Notes: generated from the sequence alone by a model not told the origin. Positions 44,085 to 54,192 are shown, counted from the first letter of the stretch. The stretch is 64,000 bases of DNA from Burkholderia sp. 4M9327F10 (GCF_005503145.1 NZ_SCNV01000008.1:1-64000); one strand, 5' to 3'. A program made the numbers and translations.

Positions 44085-44975
44085 TCAGGCGGAATGCCCG
44101 CCGGGTCCGCCACGGCCCGGTGGATTGCCCTTGGCCGCGTCGGCGCCGCGAAAATCCGGTGCACGCCGCTCGCGCAGCGAGGTCACGCCTTCGCGCACAT
44201 CGGGGCCGGCGAAGCCCATGAACTCGAGCGCGAGCGAGGTATCGAAGGCCGGCCCTGCCGAGCGCAGCCAGTTGTTCAAGGCGTACTTGGTCCAGCGAAT
44301 CGCCGTCTGCGATCCGTGCGCGAGCTTTTCGGCCACTTCGAATGCTTTGGGCAACAGATCATGTTCGTCGACGGCCAGCGACACCAGGCCGATCCGCTCG
44401 GCCTCTTCGCCGCTCACCGGCTCGCACAGCAGCAGGTAGTACTTGGCCTTCGCCATGCCGCACAAGAGCGGCCACACGATCGCCGCATGGTCGCCCGCGG
44501 CAACGCCCAGGCGCGTGTGACCGTCGATGATGCGCGCGCTTCTGGTCGCAATCGAGATGTCGGCGAGCAGCCCCGCCACCAGCCCTGCGCCCACAGCCGG
44601 TCCATGCATGGCGGAGACGATCGGCTTGCTGCAGTTGATCACGTTGTAGACCAGGTCGCGCGCCTCGCGCCAGACGCGCGTGCGGACCTCGAAGTCGGTC
44701 GCCATCTGCTCGACCAGTTGCAGATCGCCGCCCGCGGAAAAGCCCTTGCCTTCGCCGCGAATCACGGCGACCCGCGTGTCCGGATCGCGGTCGATATCGC
44801 GCCAGATTTCGGCGAGCTCGTAGTGCATGCGCTCATCGGCTGTCGCGAGTCCGCTTTTGTTCGCGCCCTCCCCGCTCATGATGACTTCGAGGATGCCGTG
44901 CGCATGCCGCCGCAGACGCAGCGAACGGTAATGCGAGTAGAAGGCGGGGTCGTTGATCGGTGATTCGTGAGACAT
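44085..44975 (-). CDS. Enoyl-CoA hydratase/isomerase family protein
   Basis: A crotonase-fold protein of 296 residues. The CoA-binding and oxyanion segments are [17 protein letters not shown] and [23 protein letters not shown]. The second catalytic Glu region of classical hydratases is replaced by [17 protein letters not shown]. It is probably a cytoplasmic enzyme acting on an acyl-CoA, but hydratase or isomerase activity cannot be decided. The start at 44975 ([12 protein letters not shown]) was chosen over an upstream frame with no ribosome-binding site. It lies next to a binding protein and an FAH enzyme on the same strand, hinting at an aromatic or branched acid pathway. Confidence 0.88.
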   Translation of the reverse strand: MSHESPINDPAFYSHYRSLRLRRHAHGILEVIMSGEGANKSGLATADERMHYELAEIWRDIDRDPDTRVAVIRGEGKGFSAGGDLQLVEQMATDFEVRTRVWREARDLVYNVINCSKPIVSAMHGPAVGAGLVAGLLADISIATRSARIIDGHTRLGVAAGDHAAIVWPLLCGMAKAKYYLLLCEPVSGEEAERIGLVSLAVDEHDLLPKAFEVAEKLAHGSQTAIRWTKYALNNWLRSAGPAFDTSLALEFMGFAGPDVREGVTSLRERRAPDFRGADAAKGNPPGRGGPGGHSA

Positions 44976-45061
44976 GATGGTCAGTCCGGTAGCTCGGATC
45001 GCATGGGATCGAGGCGTCAAGGTTGAACGCGAGGCAGCGCAGGACATGCGCTTCCCCTCGT

Positions 45062-46297
45062 TCAGTCGGGTTGATAAAGCCACTTGCCGTTGCTGATTTC
45101 GACCATCACGCGAGCGCGCTGGTCGAGCCCGAGGTGATCGGCCGGGCTCATGTTGACGACACCGTTAGTGTCCGCCAGAGCGTGTGTCGATTCCAGCGCA
45201 TCGCGCAAGGCATGACGGAATTCCGGGGTACCCGGTTGCGCGCTTTTCAGCGCGAGCGGCACGGCGTTCGAGAGCAGCATGCCCGCGTCCCAGGTGTACG
45301 AGCCGAACGCCGATACGCTGCCCGCCCCATGTACCGCCTCGAAGCGTGCAATGTAGTCGAGCGCGAGGCGCTTTGCGGGATGATCGGCCGGCAGTTGCGC
45401 CGCGACCAGCACCGGACTGGCCGGCAGGAAGGTGCCGTTGCAGTCCGCGCCGCACACGCGCAGGAAGTCGTTATTGCCGACGCCGTGGTTGTGATAGATC
45501 AAGCCCTTGTAGCCGCGCTCCTTGAGCGTGCGCGGCGGCAGAGCGGCGGGCGTGCCTGCTGCGCCCACCACGACCGCGTCGGGATGAGTCGCGAGGATCT
45601 TCAGCACTTGGCCCGTCACGCTCGGATCGGTACGGTTAAAGCGTTCGCTCGCAACCATGCTGATGTGATGCAGTTCGGCGAACTTCGCGACCTCGGCATA
45701 GAAGGTCTCGCCAAGCGCATCGGCCTGGCCGATATAGGCGATCGTCCTGACGCCGTGCGAACTGGCGTGCGCGGTGATCGCGGAGGCCATCATCGCGTCG
45801 GTTTGCGGCGTCTTGAACATCCAGTGACGCTTCGCGTCGACCGGTTCAATGATCTTCGCCGACGAGGCCAGCGAGATGGTCGGCGTCTCGCCTTGCGCGA
45901 TGACGTCGATCATCGCCAGCGTATTGGGGGTGATCGAAGAACCGATGATCGCGTCGACGTGGTCCTCGGAGATCAGCTTCTTGGTGTCCTGCACGGCCTG
46001 AGTGGTGTCGGACGCATCGTCGAGCACGATGTACTCGACTTTTTGTCCGCCCATGGTCTTCGGCAGCATGGCGGCTGTGTCCCGGGCCGGAATGCCGAGC
46101 GAGGCAGCCGGGCCAGTCAGCGACAGCACCAGGCCGATCTTCACCTGCGCCAATGCGAATGCAGGAGAGGCGGTGCAAAGCGCGGCAACCAGCCGCATGA
46201 CCCGTTGCGGGAGGGAGGTGGAGCGGACCGGCAGCGTCACCGCACAGGCGCGCCGGGCGGCCGGCGCAAACACAGATGCAAACGAACGCAGTCGCAT
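45062..46297 (-). CDS. Branched-chain amino-acid-type ABC binding protein (LivK-like)
   Basis: A type 1 periplasmic binding protein of 411 residues. A long N-terminal leader contains the signal peptide (hydrophobic core ending in SPAFALA near residue 50), followed by [18 protein letters not shown], the usual LivK opening. Conserved blocks are [19 protein letters not shown] and [14 protein letters not shown]. Members bind amino acids, aromatic acids or amides. No permease or ATPase gene lies beside it, so this is an orphan binding protein. An internal Met (position 34) might be the real start. It is transcribed in the same direction as the enoyl-CoA hydratase gene. Confidence 0.88.
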   Translation of the reverse strand: MRLRSFASVFAPAARRACAVTLPVRSTSLPQRVMRLVAALCTASPAFALAQVKIGLVLSLTGPAASLGIPARDTAAMLPKTMGGQKVEYIVLDDASDTTQAVQDTKKLISEDHVDAIIGSSITPNTLAMIDVIAQGETPTISLASSAKIIEPVDAKRHWMFKTPQTDAMMASAITAHASSHGVRTIAYIGQADALGETFYAEVAKFAELHHISMVASERFNRTDPSVTGQVLKILATHPDAVVVGAAGTPAALPPRTLKERGYKGLIYHNHGVGNNDFLRVCGADCNGTFLPASPVLVAAQLPADHPAKRLALDYIARFEAVHGAGSVSAFGSYTWDAGMLLSNAVPLALKSAQPGTPEFRHALRDALESTHALADTNGVVNMSPADHLGLDQRARVMVEISNGKWLYQPD

Positions 46298-46552
46298 GCA
46301 TGTCTCCTCATCGTGGTTTTGTCGTTATGTTCCACTTCGTTGTTGCCAGCCTGCGGCGGCATCTGGCAAGCCGCCAGCAGGGGTGAGCCCTTGCCTCACC
46401 ACGCCTGCGGCGACTGCGATTGTGGCTACGGCTACGGCCGCGCGCCAGCGCAGTCGGCGGCGGCCGCTGCGCGTCAGCCAGTGTAGCCGCGCGCGAGTTC
46501 ACCGGTATCGGGCGAAACCCTCTCGGTTGTGTCGAACTGCGCCGAAGCCGCT

Positions 46553-47545
46553 TTAGCCTGCGCCGTCCAGCGGCGCAATGCCCTGCTCGATCGAACCGAA
46601 TATCGACTTGCCGGCCTCGTCGAACATCTCGATCTTCACCGTATCGCCGTATTTCATGAACTCGGTCTGCGGCGCGCCATGCTCGATGGTTTCAAGGCAG
46701 CGCTTCTCAGCGATACAGCAGTAGCCGCGCTTGGCGTCCTTGTTCGACACCGTGCCCGAGCCGACAATCGACCCTGCACGCAGGTTGCGTGTCTTCGCCG
46801 CATGCGCGATCAACTGGCCGAAGTGGAACACCATGTCCGTGCCGGCGTCCGGCTGGCCGACTTTCCTGCCGTTCCAGTGGACGATCATCGGCCGGTGCAC
46901 GCGGCCCTCGCGCCAATGCTCGCCGAGTTCATCCGGCGTCACGGCGACCGGTGCAAACGCGGTAGCGGGCTTGCTCTGGAAGAAACCGAAGCCCTTTGCC
47001 AGCTCGGCCGGGATCAGGTTGCGCAGCGAAACGTCGTTGACCAGCGTAATCAGGCGCACACCCTTGAGCGCCTGGTCGGGTGTCGCGCCCATCGGAACGT
47101 CGGTGGTGATCACCGCGACTTCGGCTTCGAAGTCGATGCCGAACGCCTCCGAGGCGCACACCACATCGTCCTTCGAGCCAATGAAGTCGTCGCTGCCGCC
47201 TTGATACATCAACGGATCGGTCCAGAACTCGGGCGGCATTTCGGCCCCGCGGGCGCGGCGCACCAGTTCGACGTGATTCACATACGAGGAGCCGTCCGCC
47301 CACTGGAACGCGCGCGGCAGCGGCGCCATGCACTCCCTCGCCTCGAACGCAAAGCTGTTGCGCGCCCGGCCCTGATTGAGCGAGTCGTACAGATCCTGCA
47401 GTTGCGGCGCGTAGAAGGTCCAGTCGTCGAGCACGCGCTGCAGCGTCGGCGCAATCGCGTCGGCGATAGCGGCGGTTTGCAGGTCGCGCGACACGACGAT
47501 CAGTTGGCCGTCGCGCGTGCCGTCCTTCAGCGTGGCAAGTTTCAT
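46553..47545 (-). CDS. Fumarylacetoacetate hydrolase family protein
   Basis: A 330-residue FAH-family enzyme with an N-terminal domain. Metal ligands and catalytic residues are in GIDFEAEVAVIT and in the GSGTVSNKDAKRGYCCIAEKR loop, with KYGDTVKIEMFDEAGKSIFGSIEQ at the end. FAH enzymes break a C-C bond in tyrosine breakdown; relatives act on other diketo acids. A maleylacetoacetate isomerase gene is not seen nearby, so the exact substrate is open. It is divergent from the IclR gene, which probably regulates it. Confidence 0.88.
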   Translation of the reverse strand: MKLATLKDGTRDGQLIVVSRDLQTAAIADAIAPTLQRVLDDWTFYAPQLQDLYDSLNQGRARNSFAFEARECMAPLPRAFQWADGSSYVNHVELVRRARGAEMPPEFWTDPLMYQGGSDDFIGSKDDVVCASEAFGIDFEAEVAVITTDVPMGATPDQALKGVRLITLVNDVSLRNLIPAELAKGFGFFQSKPATAFAPVAVTPDELGEHWREGRVHRPMIVHWNGRKVGQPDAGTDMVFHFGQLIAHAAKTRNLRAGSIVGSGTVSNKDAKRGYCCIAEKRCLETIEHGAPQTEFMKYGDTVKIEMFDEAGKSIFGSIEQGIAPLDGAG

Positions 47546-47571
47546 ATGGGGAATGAGCCGTGTTAGTGACG

Positions 47572-47586
47572 ATAGAGGGAATCTAT
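47572..47586. promoter_or_regulatory. Candidate IclR operator
   Basis: ATAGA-GGGAA-TCTAT is a 15-base palindrome in the spacer between the divergent FAH and IclR-type genes, 27 bases from the FAH start. IclR-family proteins bind short palindromes of about this size in such spacers. Assignment is by position only. Confidence 0.4.
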
Positions 47587-47815
47587 TCTACGATGGTGAA
47601 TCGCCGCAGCCCAGATAAGCTGGCCCAAACCGGCCGCAAACTGGCCGTAGATGGGCTGCAAACCAGGCTGCAAGCGGGCTGGTTCAGGCGCCGCCGCGGG
47701 ATGTTCCGCGCTGCGCCGAGCCGCCCGCCACCGCATCCGATTCACTGTCCGCGCCCCGTGCGCCTTGCTTATGCCTCCAGCAGCCCGCTCCGGCGCGATT
47801 CCCAGCGACGCCGAA

Positions 47816-48670
47816 ATGACCGCAGCGACCGACCCGACGGAGCCGCTCGACGCGGCCGAGGACGACAGCGCCGACGCCGGCGAGGAAAAGCTGCGCTCGG
47901 GCATCCAGTCGATCGAGGTCGGCTTTCGCCTGCTCGAAGTGCTGACCCACGAGCCGCGCGCCATGATGCTGCGCGATCTCGCGCAGCGGGCCGGCATGAG
48001 CCCGGCCAAGGCTCACCGCTACCTGGTGAGCTTCCTGCGTCTGGGCGTCGTCGCGCAGGATCCGCTCTCCGGGCGCTACGAGCTGGGCGGCTTCGCGCTG
48101 CAACTGGGACTCGCGCGGCTTGCACGCGTGGACGGCGTGAAGCTCGCGCGCGTCGCGCTCGCCGAACTGCGCGACCGCCTCGACCTGACCGTAGGCATCG
48201 CCGTATGGGGCAACCAGGGGCCAACCGTCGTGCACTGGATGGAATCGAGCCACCCCGCCAAAGCCGCGCTCAAGCTCGGCGATGTGATGCCGTTGCTCGG
48301 CTCGGCCACCGGCCTGCTGTTCGCGGCCTATCTGCCGGCGAGCAAGACCGCCGCGATGATCGAGCGCGAACTGGCCGACTCGCGCCGCTCGTCGCACACG
48401 GACGGTCCGCGTACGCCTGAAGACGTCGAGCGCGTGCTCGCGGACGTGCGCAGACATGAAGCCTCACGCGTCGAAGGCATGCTGCTGCCGACCATCCACG
48501 CGTTCTGCATGCCGGTCTTCGATTCGACCGGCGATCTCGCGCTCGGGCTGATTGCGCTCGGCCACGAAGGCGCGTTCGATATCCGCTGGGACGGCGAGAT
48601 CGACACGGCACTACGCGAGTGCGCGCGCAAATTGTCATACGAACTGGGCTATAGTCCGACGCCGCGTTAG
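47816..48670 (+). CDS. IclR-family transcriptional regulator
   Basis: An IclR-type regulator of about 284 residues. The N-terminal winged helix (GIQSIEVGFRLLEVLTHEPRAMMLRDLAQRAGMSPAKAHRYLVSFLRLG) is typical. The GAF-like effector domain includes GLLFAAYLP and the C-terminal DSTGDLALGLIALGH segment. The effector is often an aromatic or small organic acid. The gene is divergent from the fumarylacetoacetate hydrolase gene, which suggests control of aromatic acid breakdown. The start could also be an ATG 15 codons upstream (47771). The acidic stretch DAAEDDSADAGEE before the helix is unusual but common in Burkholderia orthologues. Confidence 0.9.
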   Translation: MTAATDPTEPLDAAEDDSADAGEEKLRSGIQSIEVGFRLLEVLTHEPRAMMLRDLAQRAGMSPAKAHRYLVSFLRLGVVAQDPLSGRYELGGFALQLGLARLARVDGVKLARVALAELRDRLDLTVGIAVWGNQGPTVVHWMESSHPAKAALKLGDVMPLLGSATGLLFAAYLPASKTAAMIERELADSRRSSHTDGPRTPEDVERVLADVRRHEASRVEGMLLPTIHAFCMPVFDSTGDLALGLIALGHEGAFDIRWDGEIDTALRECARKLSYELGYSPTPR

Positions 48671-48857
48671 GATGTCCCGTTGGGCCCGATCTGCAAGCGC
48701 TCCGCTATCTCCCGTAAGATGGTTGCCCGGCTGCCGTGGCGCCGCAGCGGAACATCGGCTGCGGCGCCGCGGTCGAACCCGTTCGCCGCGTCCCGCGCCC
48801 ACTTCAGGCTGGCTACGCGCCGCTTCATCCTTTAATCCGCCAGAACCGTTCCGTTCG

Positions 48858-50237
48858 ATGTCGTATCCCTCCGCCGTCAGCCCTTCCGACCGCTCGCGAG
48901 CACACCCGGCGCCGCGCCGCCCGCGCGCGTGGCGTTGGGTCGTCGTGCTGGCAGTCGTGCTGGCGTTGCATTGGATCGCCGCGCAGTGGGTCGAACGCAA
49001 TCGAGAGATCTTCACGTCCGAGAATACGGCTCATGTGCCCGTGCAGATTGCACTATTGACACCGGAGCGCATTGAACGCCAGCCGGCCGGCGCTGCAACG
49101 CCGCGCCCAGCAGCCGTTGCACCCGTGCACAAGCCGGCGGCCAGCAAGCCGCGTGAACATGTGTTGACTGCTACGCGCAGCGGGCCTTCGCCGGAGGCCG
49201 CGGCATCGGCCGCAGCAGCAGAGGCCGCCTCCGAGGCGGCGAGCGCGGCTGCGGCTGAGGCCGAAGCTGCCGCATCGGCGGCAAGTGCGGCAAGCGCCGC
49301 GGTCGCCGCAAGCGGTGCCGGCAACGCGCACGCTGCGGCCCCGGAAGCGGCTTCGGGTGTGAAGTTCTCGGTACCGCCGTCCGGTGACCTGCAATACGAC
49401 ACGTTCTACAACGGCGTGCGTAATCAGCCCGGCACGATTCACTGGTCGAGCGACGGCAAGACCTACGACATGGTCGTCTCAGTGCCGGTCCCGTTCATCG
49501 GCACCTTCAGCTATTCGAGTCACGGCCATATCGATGCCTTCGGCCTCGCACCCGATCAGTACATCGAAAAACGCGGACGCAGACCGGAAGATGTTTCGAT
49601 CTTCAACCGCAACACCAGGCAGATCGTGTTCACCCGCACACCCGCGTCGCTACCGCTCACCGATGCGGCGCAAGACCGTTTCAGCATGGTGATGCAGCTC
49701 GCGAGTCTCGTGCGCGGCGACCCGAATGCCTATAAGCCAGGCGTCACGCGCCAGTTTTTCGTGGTCGACAACGATAGCGGTGAAACCTGGCCGATCGAAA
49801 CCATCGGCGATGAAACGATCCGCACGGAGCAGGGCTTCGTCAGCGCGCGACATTTCATGCGCCTGCCCCGCCATGCGGGCGACCAGCGGCGTATCGACGT
49901 GTGGCTCGCTCCTTCGCTCGGCTGGCTACCCGCGCGGCTCCTGCAGACGGAGCCGAACGGCACGGAGGTCGAACTGGTGTGGCGAGGGGCGCTCAAGGAG
50001 CCGGGCAGTGCTTCAGGCAACAAGCCTGAAGGGCAATCAGGTAACGACGAAACGCAGGCTTCGCCGGGAGCCGCCAGCGGTAGTGGTAGCGGAACCGCGG
50101 CCACGGGAGCCGCCGGCAATTCGCAAGCCACTCCCGCGAGTGCGTCGAATGTAGCGCCCGCCATGCCCGCCACGCCCGCGACACCCGCCCAGCCTTCGGC
50201 GCTCGACACCGCACCGCCCGCGCCCGAGAAGCCCTGA
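48858..50237 (+). CDS. DUF3108 protein with TonB-like N-terminus
   Basis: A 459-residue envelope protein. A short cytoplasmic Arg/Pro-rich N-terminus (RAHPAPRRPRAWRW) is followed by one membrane helix (about 27-45), a periplasmic Ala/Glu-rich linker of roughly 90 residues that probably forms a rigid rod, and the DUF3108 domain (YDTFYNGVRNQPGTIHWSSDGKTYDMVV, near 175-380). The C-terminus is Gly/Ser/Ala/Pro low complexity. The architecture resembles TonB-type or periplasmic-spanning proteins. The function of DUF3108 is not known to me. It starts 188 bases after the IclR gene on the same strand. Confidence 0.85.
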   Translation: MSYPSAVSPSDRSRAHPAPRRPRAWRWVVVLAVVLALHWIAAQWVERNREIFTSENTAHVPVQIALLTPERIERQPAGAATPRPAAVAPVHKPAASKPREHVLTATRSGPSPEAAASAAAAEAASEAASAAAAEAEAAASAASAASAAVAASGAGNAHAAAPEAASGVKFSVPPSGDLQYDTFYNGVRNQPGTIHWSSDGKTYDMVVSVPVPFIGTFSYSSHGHIDAFGLAPDQYIEKRGRRPEDVSIFNRNTRQIVFTRTPASLPLTDAAQDRFSMVMQLASLVRGDPNAYKPGVTRQFFVVDNDSGETWPIETIGDETIRTEQGFVSARHFMRLPRHAGDQRRIDVWLAPSLGWLPARLLQTEPNGTEVELVWRGALKEPGSASGNKPEGQSGNDETQASPGAASGSGSGTAATGAAGNSQATPASASNVAPAMPATPATPAQPSALDTAPPAPEKP

Positions 50238-50540
50238 AGTAGAGCGACTATTCAGAGCAATGCACGCAGCAACGCTGCGGCACGACGCGCGCCATACCGT
50301 GTGCCACAGCGTGCAGCACACACCTCAGCACATTGCACCCGATCATCGAAACTTCCTGAGCCGGCACGAATCGCACGAACAACGCGACAACTTTGCACAG
50401 CGGATGCACCTCACCAGGGAACACGGTTTGCTAAAAGTGCTGACAACGCGCAGCGCCTCGTATCACCATTTGTTACCGCCACGGCCGGCGCAGCAGCGCC
50501 GAGTGCGCCCTTTCACTGCTTCAACTCTGAAGGAGCCTGC
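50238..50540. other. Intergenic region, nothing recognised
   Basis: This 303-base gap lies before the enol-lactonase-like gene and presumably holds its promoter. I see no gene, terminator or repeat in it. An open frame runs into the next gene from 50301, but the good ribosome-binding site is at 50531-50536. Confidence 0.35.
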
Positions 50541-51329
50541 ATGCAAGTGAACATCAACGGTATCGACACACGCTATGTCCTCGACGACGAGGGCGGCGGC
50601 CCCTGGCTCACGTTTACCCATCAGCTGGGTGGCGACCTCTCCGTATGGGACCAGTTGGCCGGCTACTTCCGCGACGACTTCACGGTGCTGCGCTACGACG
50701 TGCGCGGTCACGGTGCAAGCGGCGTGCCGCGCAGCGGCTTCTGCATCAAGGACCTGGCCGGCGATCTGGCCGCGCTGCTCGATGCCCTGGGCGCCCCGCA
50801 CACGCATCTGGTGGGTATGTCGATGGGTGGCATGATTGCGCAACAGTTCGCGCTCGATCATCCAGCGCGCATTGCCACGCTGACGCTCGCCGACACGACC
50901 GCGCTCACAGCGCCCGAGAGCCGCGCCGTGTGGGACCAGCGGGCCGCCGCCGTGCGCAGCGACGGCATGGCCGCCCTGGTGCCTGCGACCTTGAGCCGCT
51001 GGCTAACGCCCGATTTCCAGGCCGCGCACCCGGAAGCCGTCGAGCAGATTCGCGACGTGCTGCAACACACGGCGCCCGAGGGCTACGCGCTCGCCTGCGA
51101 GGCCTTGCGCGAGTTCGACGTGCACGAACGCTTAGGCGAGATTCGTCTACCTACGCTGACGGTGGCGGGCCGGCACGATACCGGCACACCGCCTTCTGCA
51201 ACTCAGGCCATCGCAAATTCAATTCAGGGTGCACAATACGAACTGCTGGAGGCTGCACATCTGGCGCCTGTCGAAGAGTCTCACCGTTTTGCTGCGTTGC
51301 TTGAAACGTTTCTCGAAACACGGGTCTAA
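50541..51329 (+). CDS. Alpha/beta hydrolase, 3-oxoadipate enol-lactonase-like
   Basis: A 262-residue alpha/beta hydrolase of the PcaD type. The nucleophile elbow is GMSMGGMIAQQFAL with Ser94. YDVRGHGASGVP comes earlier, and the closing His is in LEAAHLAPVE. PcaD converts beta-ketoadipate enol-lactone to beta-ketoadipate in protocatechuate and catechol breakdown. No other pca gene is near, so a related esterase role is possible. The start is clear: AAGGAG lies nine bases before the ATG. Confidence 0.85.
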   Translation: MQVNINGIDTRYVLDDEGGGPWLTFTHQLGGDLSVWDQLAGYFRDDFTVLRYDVRGHGASGVPRSGFCIKDLAGDLAALLDALGAPHTHLVGMSMGGMIAQQFALDHPARIATLTLADTTALTAPESRAVWDQRAAAVRSDGMAALVPATLSRWLTPDFQAAHPEAVEQIRDVLQHTAPEGYALACEALREFDVHERLGEIRLPTLTVAGRHDTGTPPSATQAIANSIQGAQYELLEAAHLAPVEESHRFAALLETFLETRV

Positions 51330-51447
51330 CCAGAAGGTCCGGGAGTTTTCCCAGCGTCATTCCGGACCCACCCCTTGAATTCCACACCAAATGCTCCATG
51401 TATGGCGCAGGAACGGCCAGGAGCCAACGGAAATAAGGAGTGTCGCC

Positions 51448-51705
51448 ATGCAAATGATCTACAACAGCCCCAACTATTGTGTCGTCGAGTTCCCGCCGCA
51501 GGACGGTCCCCTCGCCATGAAGTCAGGTGGTTATGAGATCGTCGACAAAAACATGCAACGCGAGATTTACATTGACGGCGCAATGGCAGCGCGCTTTCGC
51601 GAGCACGTCACAAAGCTGATCGAAGAAGAACCGTCGCTTGACGAAGTAGACGAATTCCTCGGCCAGTTCGACAGCCTGATGCACCAACCGGTGATCCTCC
51701 ACTAA
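51448..51705 (+). CDS. DUF3567 protein
   Basis: An 85-residue cytoplasmic protein of the DUF3567 family, found across Burkholderiales. The N-terminus reads MQMIYNSPNYCVVEFP and the middle GGYEIVDKNMQREIYIDGAMAARFREHV, ending in an acidic helix (IEEEPSLDEVDEFLGQFD). Function unknown. The ATG follows AAGGAG at seven bases. It forms a single-gene unit ended by the terminator at 51743. Confidence 0.88.
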   Translation: MQMIYNSPNYCVVEFPPQDGPLAMKSGGYEIVDKNMQREIYIDGAMAARFREHVTKLIEEEPSLDEVDEFLGQFDSLMHQPVILH

Positions 51706-51742
51706 ACACTCACGCAGCACTCACGCTTCGGCGACACGTACT

Positions 51743-51778
51743 AAAAACCCCGTCCGGCTTGCCGGGCGGGGTTTTTTA
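51743..51778 (+). terminator. Intrinsic terminator after DUF3567 gene
   Basis: A GC-rich stem (AAAAACCCCGTCCGGC with GCCGGGCGGGGTTTTT) has a very short loop and ends in TTTTTT. It closes the DUF3567 transcript before the methionine synthase promoter region. Confidence 0.9.
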
Positions 51779-51865
51779 TTGTTCATACGGCATGCGTACG
51801 GCATTTAACATTTCACCGCGAGTCGAGCAATCAGAAAGACGCACGGGGCGGCATCTTTTACCGGC

Positions 51866-51906
51866 CTGCCGTGAGACCGGCAGTGCACAAGGCTTTTATA
51901 AGCCTT
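51866..51906 (+). promoter_or_regulatory. Two hairpins in metH leader
   Basis: CTGCCG-TGAGAC-CGGCAG (51866-51883) and AAGGCTT-TTAT-AAGCCTT (51889-51906) are adjacent perfect hairpins about 90 bases before the first metH gene. A B12 box or an SAH-riboswitch core was looked for and not found, so a regulatory RNA role is possible but unsupported by a known class. Confidence 0.35.
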
Positions 51907-51995
51907 ATCAGCGCCCGGCCACGACCGGCGAGGCCGTCACGTAGCGGATACAATGACAGGTTTCCTGAAAAAACTGGCGCAAGCCCCCTTCTGCC

Positions 51996-53069
51996 ATGAA
52001 CCAGCCTGCCCCCACCGTCAGTCCAGTCCACACCGCCTACACGCGCGGTGCCGCATTACCCGCGCTGCTGCAGTCGCGCATCCTGATTCTGGACGGCGCG
52101 ATGGGCACGATGATCCAGCAATACAAGCTCGACGAAGCCCGCTATCGCGGCGAGCGCTTCAAGGACTACGACCGCGACATCAAGGGCAACAACGAACTGT
52201 TGTCGATCACGCAACCGCAGGTCATCCGCGAGATTCATGAGCAGTACCTCGCGGCGGGCGCCGATATCATCGAAACCAACACGTTCGGCGCGACCACCGT
52301 TGCGCAGGCCGACTATGGCATGGAGAACCTCGCTGTCGAGATGAATCTCGAATCGGCGAAGCTGGCTCGCGAGGCCTGCGACAAGTATTCGACACCGGAC
52401 AAGCCACGCTTCGTGGCCGGCGCCATCGGACCGACGCCGAAGACGGCCAGCATTTCGCCTGACGTGAATGACCCGGGCGCCCGCAACGTGACATTCGACG
52501 AACTGCGCGCGGCCTACTACGAGCAGGCCAAGGCGCTGCTCGACGGCGGCAGCGACCTGTTCCTCGTCGAAACGATTTTCGACACGCTCAACGCCAAGGC
52601 TGCGCTGTTTGCGCTCGACGAGCTGTTTGAAGACACCGGCGAGCGTTTGCCGATCATGATTTCGGGCACCGTCACCGATGCATCGGGCCGCATTCTGTCG
52701 GGGCAGACGGTGGAGGCGTTCTGGAACTCGCTGCGTCATGCAAAGCCGCTCACCTTCGGGCTCAACTGCGCGTTGGGCGCGGCGTTGATGCGCCCGTATA
52801 TCGCGGAACTGGCCAAGCTGTGCGACACGTACGTATCCTGCTATCCGAACGCGGGCTTGCCGAATCCGATGAGCGACACCGGCTTTGATGAATTGCCGGC
52901 GGATACCTCGGGCCTCCTGAAGGAATTTGCGCAGGCTGGGCTTGTGAATATCGCCGGCGGATGCTGTGGGACGACGCCGGAACATATTGCAGCGATTGCC
53001 AAGGCGCTGACTGGCGTCAGGCCGCGAGTGTGGGCAAACTATCGGGAAACCGATACTAAAACGGCTTGA
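51996..53069 (+). CDS. metH: Methionine synthase, homocysteine-binding module
   Basis: The N-terminal homocysteine S-methyltransferase domain of cobalamin-dependent methionine synthase, encoded as its own gene (357 residues). The zinc ligands are Cys258 (GLNCALGA), Cys323 and Cys324 ([10 protein letters not shown]). [13 protein letters not shown] opens the barrel and the [14 protein letters not shown] segment is conserved. The folate, cobalamin and activation modules are in the gene at 54901. This split is common in Burkholderia. Here the two genes are parted by an ATPase-DUF4276 cassette. The ATG is preceded by no strong ribosome-binding site. Confidence 0.94.
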   Translation: MNQPAPTVSPVHTAYTRGAALPALLQSRILILDGAMGTMIQQYKLDEARYRGERFKDYDRDIKGNNELLSITQPQVIREIHEQYLAAGADIIETNTFGATTVAQADYGMENLAVEMNLESAKLAREACDKYSTPDKPRFVAGAIGPTPKTASISPDVNDPGARNVTFDELRAAYYEQAKALLDGGSDLFLVETIFDTLNAKAALFALDELFEDTGERLPIMISGTVTDASGRILSGQTVEAFWNSLRHAKPLTFGLNCALGAALMRPYIAELAKLCDTYVSCYPNAGLPNPMSDTGFDELPADTSGLLKEFAQAGLVNIAGGCCGTTPEHIAAIAKALTGVRPRVWANYRETDTKTA

Positions 53070-53100
53070 TCGCAACGAATACCTCAACGGGAATCGATCG

Positions 53101-54192
53101 ATGGCTGGCGTCTCCAAACTGACGATTGCAGGATTCAAATCAATACGTGAGTTGCGCGACTTCGAGTTGCGCAATCTGAATGTGTTGATTGGCGCCAATG
53201 GCGCGGGGAAGTCAAACTTTATCGGGCTGTTCCGGATGCTGGCGGAAATGTATGAAGGCCGGTTGCAGTTGTATGTGCAACAGCAAGGTGGGCCGGATGC
53301 GTTGATGCATTTTTCGCGGAAGGTGACTGAGGCGATTCGGGCCACGTTCTCCTTTACCGACGCTGACCGCTACAAGTTTGAGCTCGTCGCTACAAACGAT
53401 AATCGGCTCATCTTTTCCGACGAGTCGTTCGACAGCAATGAGATAGACCCGACAGTGGGCATCATTGGTGTTTCAACCGGCGCGAAAAACGAGTCGGAAC
53501 TGATGAGCGTTACCGAAACGGTTGGACTCTCCTACATTACATCCGTCCTCGAAGACATCCGCGTCTACCACTTCCACGACACGGGCGAAAAGGCCAAGGT
53601 CAAACAGCTGCACGCAACCAACGACACCTTGCGCCTCAAGGTCGACGGCGCGAATCTCGCCGCCTACCTGCACATGCTCAAAACAGAGCATTCGGACAGC
53701 TACCGCCAGATCGTCGACACAGTCCGCCTGGTCGCGCCGTTCTTCGACGACTTTGTATTCCGCGCCAACACAGCTTCGAAGATACAACTCGAATGGACCG
53801 AACGCGGCGACCCGGACACGCCCTTCACGGCCCACGCACTGTCCGACGGGACGCTGCGCTTCGTCTGCCTGAGCACGCTGCTGCTGCAGCCGTGGGATCT
53901 GATGCCCGCGACTATCCTGATCGATGAGCCTGAACTTGGCCTACACCCGTACGCCATCAACCTGCTCGCGGACCTCCTCAAGCGCGCATCTGAGCAAAAG
54001 CAGTTGATCGTGTCCACGCAGTCAGTCGAACTGCTGAATCGGATGGAGCCAGAAGACGTGATCGTGGTCGATCGCAAAGACAACGCATCTACCTTCCATC
54101 GCCTCGACGCAACCCAATTGCAGGACTGGCTCGATGACTACTCGCTTGGCGAGCTCTGGAAGCAGAACGTCCTCGGCGGGAGGCCAGCGTGA
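53101..54192 (+). CDS. AAA ATPase of the OLD/RecF-like class (COG4637)
   Basis: A 363-residue ABC-type ATPase. FKSIRELRDFELRNLNVLIGANGAGKSN carries Walker A (31-38). The signature region LSDGT is at 247-251, Walker B ILIDE at 272-276 followed by a PELGLHP D-loop, and the H-loop/switch STQS at 305-308. These are SMC/RecF/OLD features; about 150 residues between the motifs form the usual insertion. Unlike full OLD proteins it has no C-terminal TOPRIM nuclease domain; the next gene may supply it. The gene lies 31 bases after the first metH module on the same strand, and its early part is less GC-rich than its flanks. Confidence 0.85.
   Translation: MAGVSKLTIAGFKSIRELRDFELRNLNVLIGANGAGKSNFIGLFRMLAEMYEGRLQLYVQQQGGPDALMHFSRKVTEAIRATFSFTDADRYKFELVATNDNRLIFSDESFDSNEIDPTVGIIGVSTGAKNESELMSVTETVGLSYITSVLEDIRVYHFHDTGEKAKVKQLHATNDTLRLKVDGANLAAYLHMLKTEHSDSYRQIVDTVRLVAPFFDDFVFRANTASKIQLEWTERGDPDTPFTAHALSDGTLRFVCLSTLLLQPWDLMPATILIDEPELGLHPYAINLLADLLKRASEQKQLIVSTQSVELLNRMEPEDVIVVDRKDNASTFHRLDATQLQDWLDDYSLGELWKQNVLGGRPA

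Noticed and set aside
51840..51995. Cobalamin or SAH riboswitch upstream of metH
   Set aside because: No B12-box match and no SAH-riboswitch core could be read; only generic hairpins are present.
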